Assembly (NCBI GenBank): GCA_033239525.1
Contig: BSYO01000023.1
Location: 10,172,385-10,236,384 of the forward strand
Length of the DNA stretch: 64,000 bases
Origin: Nepenthes gracilis
Lineage: Eukaryota > Streptophyta > Magnoliopsida > Caryophyllales > Nepenthaceae
Direction: 5' to 3'
Position numbers and translations under genes: made by a program. Below are positions 61,567-64,000 of this stretch, piece after piece (position 1 is the first letter of the stretch; the number at the start of each line of letters is the position of its first letter). The notes below the pieces were generated by a model. That model saw nothing but the letters and a program-made list of their open reading frames with translations. It was not told the DNA's origin and did not search any database.

Positions 61567-61750
61567 TTCTTTATTTTAAAACCCAAATCGAATTTCAGGC
61601 AACCGAACAGGTGCACCTCTAGTATCGACACAACAAATTTGAATATTTTCTAAAATTTTATAATATTTAATTAATTTTTCTTACACTCAAATTATTCAAA
61701 ATAATAATAAATAATCCCAATTAAATCGGATAAAATTTTATAATATTACA

Positions 61751-63414
61751 GCTTTAGAGGTGCGCCGGCAGAGGGACGACTTAGAGATGCGCCGAGTAGA
61801 TGGGCGGTTTAATGGTGTACCCATAGAGGGGCATCTTAGATGCACTGTTAGATTGTACGGCGATTTGAGGATCACTAGAGTGCTTTGGAGGGATGGCCAG
61901 TCACTTGAATGGAAGATTTCCTGGAGGGAGAGCCTTTGCTTAGATGGAACTCTTGAGAAGTTCTTCTAGCCTTTTGGGATGATGGAGGGCTGGCCTCCTT
62001 GGAATAAATGTTATTGGCATTTTCTCTGTTTTCTCTTCCTCCTTTTTGGATTCTTCCTCTTTGACCGTTTTGGTCGTTCTCTTACCTCTGTCTACGAGAG
62101 CCTCTTTTATAATATTTGGATTGTTTTTGACAATTCCTATAACCACCTTCGGAAGGACAATTTTAGGTCAAACATTATGGAGAATAGGGTTGTCGGTTAT
62201 AAGCTAAAGTGTAAACCGTAATCAATTGCAGTGTCTAAGCCTTAGGACTAATTTGGACCACTTCATGCCAAAGTATTGGGTTGTTTCTTTAATGGGCATT
62301 TTTCTTGGACCGAGTTTACCGAACCTATCACTAGCCCTCCATATTTGGTGATTTAAAATTTTAACATCTGACATACTTCTAATGGGACCCTATCTGTAGA
62401 TCTATATAAGATGCTATTATTGTCTAAACTTTGCGGTCACTGAATGTTGGTGAGTTTTTACACGTGTCTAATTGATCGCGCTCGTCCCTACCAGAAGGAG
62501 GTCATAACGCTGACAAATGGGTGGTTGTCGGCTAAGCCTTGAGGCTATTGTCACCGGGCTTTTACTAGCCCAGGTAGTCGTTCACATGTACCCATCGATG
62601 CTTAGTCATTTTAAAGGATGTCGTGCCATTTATGCGTCTGGTCCTAATCTGTTATTGACCGTTGTTGACTAATGGTGCTCACTCCTTTGGAAGGAGGTCG
62701 CCGAACTCATGCTGAAAAGCCCCCTAAGATTTTAAATTTGACCACGCATGGGCCACTTGGTGATGGGACCAAGGTTCAAATCCTACCGTCTCTGGGCCAC
62801 TTGGTTTGGAACCAAGGTTTAAATTCGACCGTTTCTGGGCTGCTTAGTTTAGAACCAAGGTTTGTTAACAAATAAATGAAAATTCACCCGACTTAGAGGC
62901 AATCTAAGTTATTCGAAGATATGTAATGATACGAGTACTCATATGAGCAGATAAAATAATTATGCTATTAATAAAACATGATTCAAGCAAGTAGCGTGAT
63001 GCATGCAAAACTAACCTAGATCCGGCTTGGAATTGTCGTCAGTGTTCAAAGTAGATGGTGTGTCATGTTCTTGGAGCGGCATGGACCATATTGCTATTGG
63101 CTTTCATCAGTGCTTGATGACTGAATCGATTTCCTGGCCATCGTTAGGCGTTGTCACTCGTGGCCATTTGGACTACGAGGTTATCAGCCCACAGGCTTTT
63201 CTGCAAATGATGGACAACCTTAATTACGTGGGAGTTGAAGGGCGAAAGCCCCCAGTGTAACATCTTGGGACAGACACAAATCGAAGCAGTTGAAATTGCT
63301 AGAAAACTGTTAACAAAGGTCGTTATGTTGGGTTTGATCACTCTTTGTGGGATGTATTGCTGTGCTAGTCGCACGCGCATGCACACGCGGCAATATGGCC
63401 TCAAGAGAATTCCA
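61751..63414. other. Unassigned interval, possibly retroelement-derived
   Basis: There is no convincing gene. The first ~200 bases contain repeated words (AGAGGTGCGCCG, AGAGATGCGCCG, AGAGGGGCATC). The short frames at 61760-61969, 61979-62221 and 63027-63260 match nothing I know. It holds the 43-bp triplet repeat and leads into the terminal minisatellite. Confidence 0.35.
62731..62860 (+). repeat. Tandem repeat, 3 x 43-44 bp
   Basis: Copies are at 62731-62774, 62775-62817 and 62818-62860. Each has TTYAAATYY, GACC/TACC, CTGGGCCACTTGG or a close variant, and GGRACCAAGG at its end. They lie head to tail without spacers. Confidence 0.85.
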
Positions 63415-64000
63415 GTGTGAATAAAACTTTCGGAGTGGATGGAATTCCATAATGAGAAAACCTTCGGAGTGATGAGAATTTTGGAATGAGAAAACCTCCA
63501 AAGTAACAACATCCCCGAAGTGGGTTGAGATTTCGAAATGAAGAGAATTCTGGAGTAATATGAAATTTCGGAGTGAATAAAACCTTCGAAGTGGCTGAAA
63601 TCCAAAGTGAGATAAAATTCTAGAGTGAATGAAATTTGGAGTGAAATAAAATTTTGGAGTGAATGAAATCCGGGTGAATAAAACCTCTGGATTGGTTGAA
63701 ATCCGAATGAGATGAAATTCTAGAGTGACTGAAATCCGAAGTAAACAAAACCTCCAGAGTGGTTGAAATCCGAAGTGAGATGAAATTCCAGAGTGATTGA
63801 ATTCTAGAGCGAATGAAACCTCCGGAGTGATTGAAATCCAGTGAGATGAAACCTCTCGGAGTAAATGAAATATGGAGTGCATGAAAATCCGGAATGGCTG
63901 AAATTTGGAATGAATGAAACCTCCGAAGTGGCTTAAATCCGGAATGAATGAAACTTCCAGAGTCACTAAAATTCGGAATAATCAAACATTGGGAGTGATC
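63415..64000. repeat. Minisatellite of alternating 18- and 16-bp units, runs off the window
   Basis: About 34 imperfect units follow each other. One class is near GTGAATGAAACCTCCGGA (18 bp) and the other near GTGGTTGAAATCCGAA (16 bp). They tend to alternate, giving a 34-bp higher-order period, clearest from about 63560 to 63970. Both strands are largely free of stops because of the repeat words; the minus-strand frames of 218 and 121 codons are by-products. The array continues past 64000. Confidence 0.85.

Larger units (their letters stand above)
59501..61750 (-). repeat. Chromovirus-like LTR, reverse, probably solo (~2.25 kb)
   Basis: On the + strand it runs from TGTAATCAATTT to TAATATTACA, a TGTAAT/ATTACA pair. 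Its minus strand aligns in order with the 3' LTR at 12941-14237 and, further on, with the 5' LTR remnant at 8640-9466, so together these two pieces cover it. No polypurine tract lies to its right. To its left the minus strand has CATATTAGTCTAA, only distantly like a primer site. Flanking bases (TAATA and GCTTT) do not match, so a target-site duplication is absent and truncation or recombination is possible. Confidence 0.65.

Noticed and set aside
59493..61755. Target-site duplication around the reverse LTR
   Set aside because: TAATA on the left and GCTTT on the right do not match; no shifted pair of five bases was convincing.
63310..63966. Open frame of 218 codons (minus), and a second of 121 codons at 63620-63985
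   Set aside because: Both are translations of the 16/18-bp minisatellite, whose units have no stop in several frames. The repeated FIHS/GF-like peptide follows the DNA repeat, with no known domain.
1..64000. CRISPR arrays, bacterial operons, phage or defence systems
   Set aside because: Nothing of this kind is present. The only arrays are a minisatellite, short tandem repeats and microsatellites in plant DNA.

Overview
The window is plant nuclear DNA, most likely from an angiosperm. It is AT-rich and non-coding over most of its length, has intron-containing genes with GT-AG junctions and plant-specific proteins, and is heavily loaded with decayed Ty3/gypsy and Ty1/copia LTR retrotransposons. 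There is no bacterial-style gene packing, no CRISPR array and no recognisable tRNA or rRNA gene. Everything was read by eye. Splice junctions were placed by reading phase and protein continuity, with no transcript evidence.

Layout. Positions 1-20.3 kb are stacked retrotransposon remains. A reverse-oriented gypsy element runs from the left window edge to 6850. A forward chromovirus-like element (about 8.6-14.2 kb) has a primer-binding site, a polypurine tract and a 3' LTR carrying a (TAA)n tract. It is followed by the 3' end of a Sirevirus-like copia element and a GC-rich island at 17.3-18.3 kb. From 20.3 to 25 kb a decayed reverse copia element splits one copy of a roughly 1.3-kb unknown sequence, and a second copy lies inside the same interval.

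Three genes, all on the + strand, are supported. (1) 26345-34770: a two-exon gene for a 156-residue two-CxxC protein resembling the uncharacterised plant family typified by Arabidopsis At4g08330. Its 8-kb intron holds a tandem duplication with LINE-like remains. (2) 47947-52286: a two-exon gene for a 119-residue membrane plus coiled-coil protein of unknown function. (3) 53172-58107: a ten-exon gene for a 535-residue plant O-fucosyltransferase-family protein, intact in every splice phase.

Between genes 1 and 2 sits an 11.4-kb Ty3/gypsy element of Tat type (35966-47367). It has two LTRs, a matching ATATC target-site duplication, decayed gag-protease-RT-RNase H-integrase, a second archaeal-like RNase H, and a decayed extra ORF on the opposite strand. 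The right end holds a reverse chromovirus-like LTR (59501-61750), a 43-bp triple repeat and, running off the edge, a minisatellite of alternating 18- and 16-bp units.

The three genes show no evident pathway link. The most interesting non-genic signals are a short ATG frame ending at a splice-donor sequence that is conserved between two chromovirus LTRs, with an open frame on the other strand; the antisense gene of the Tat element; and the alternating minisatellite.
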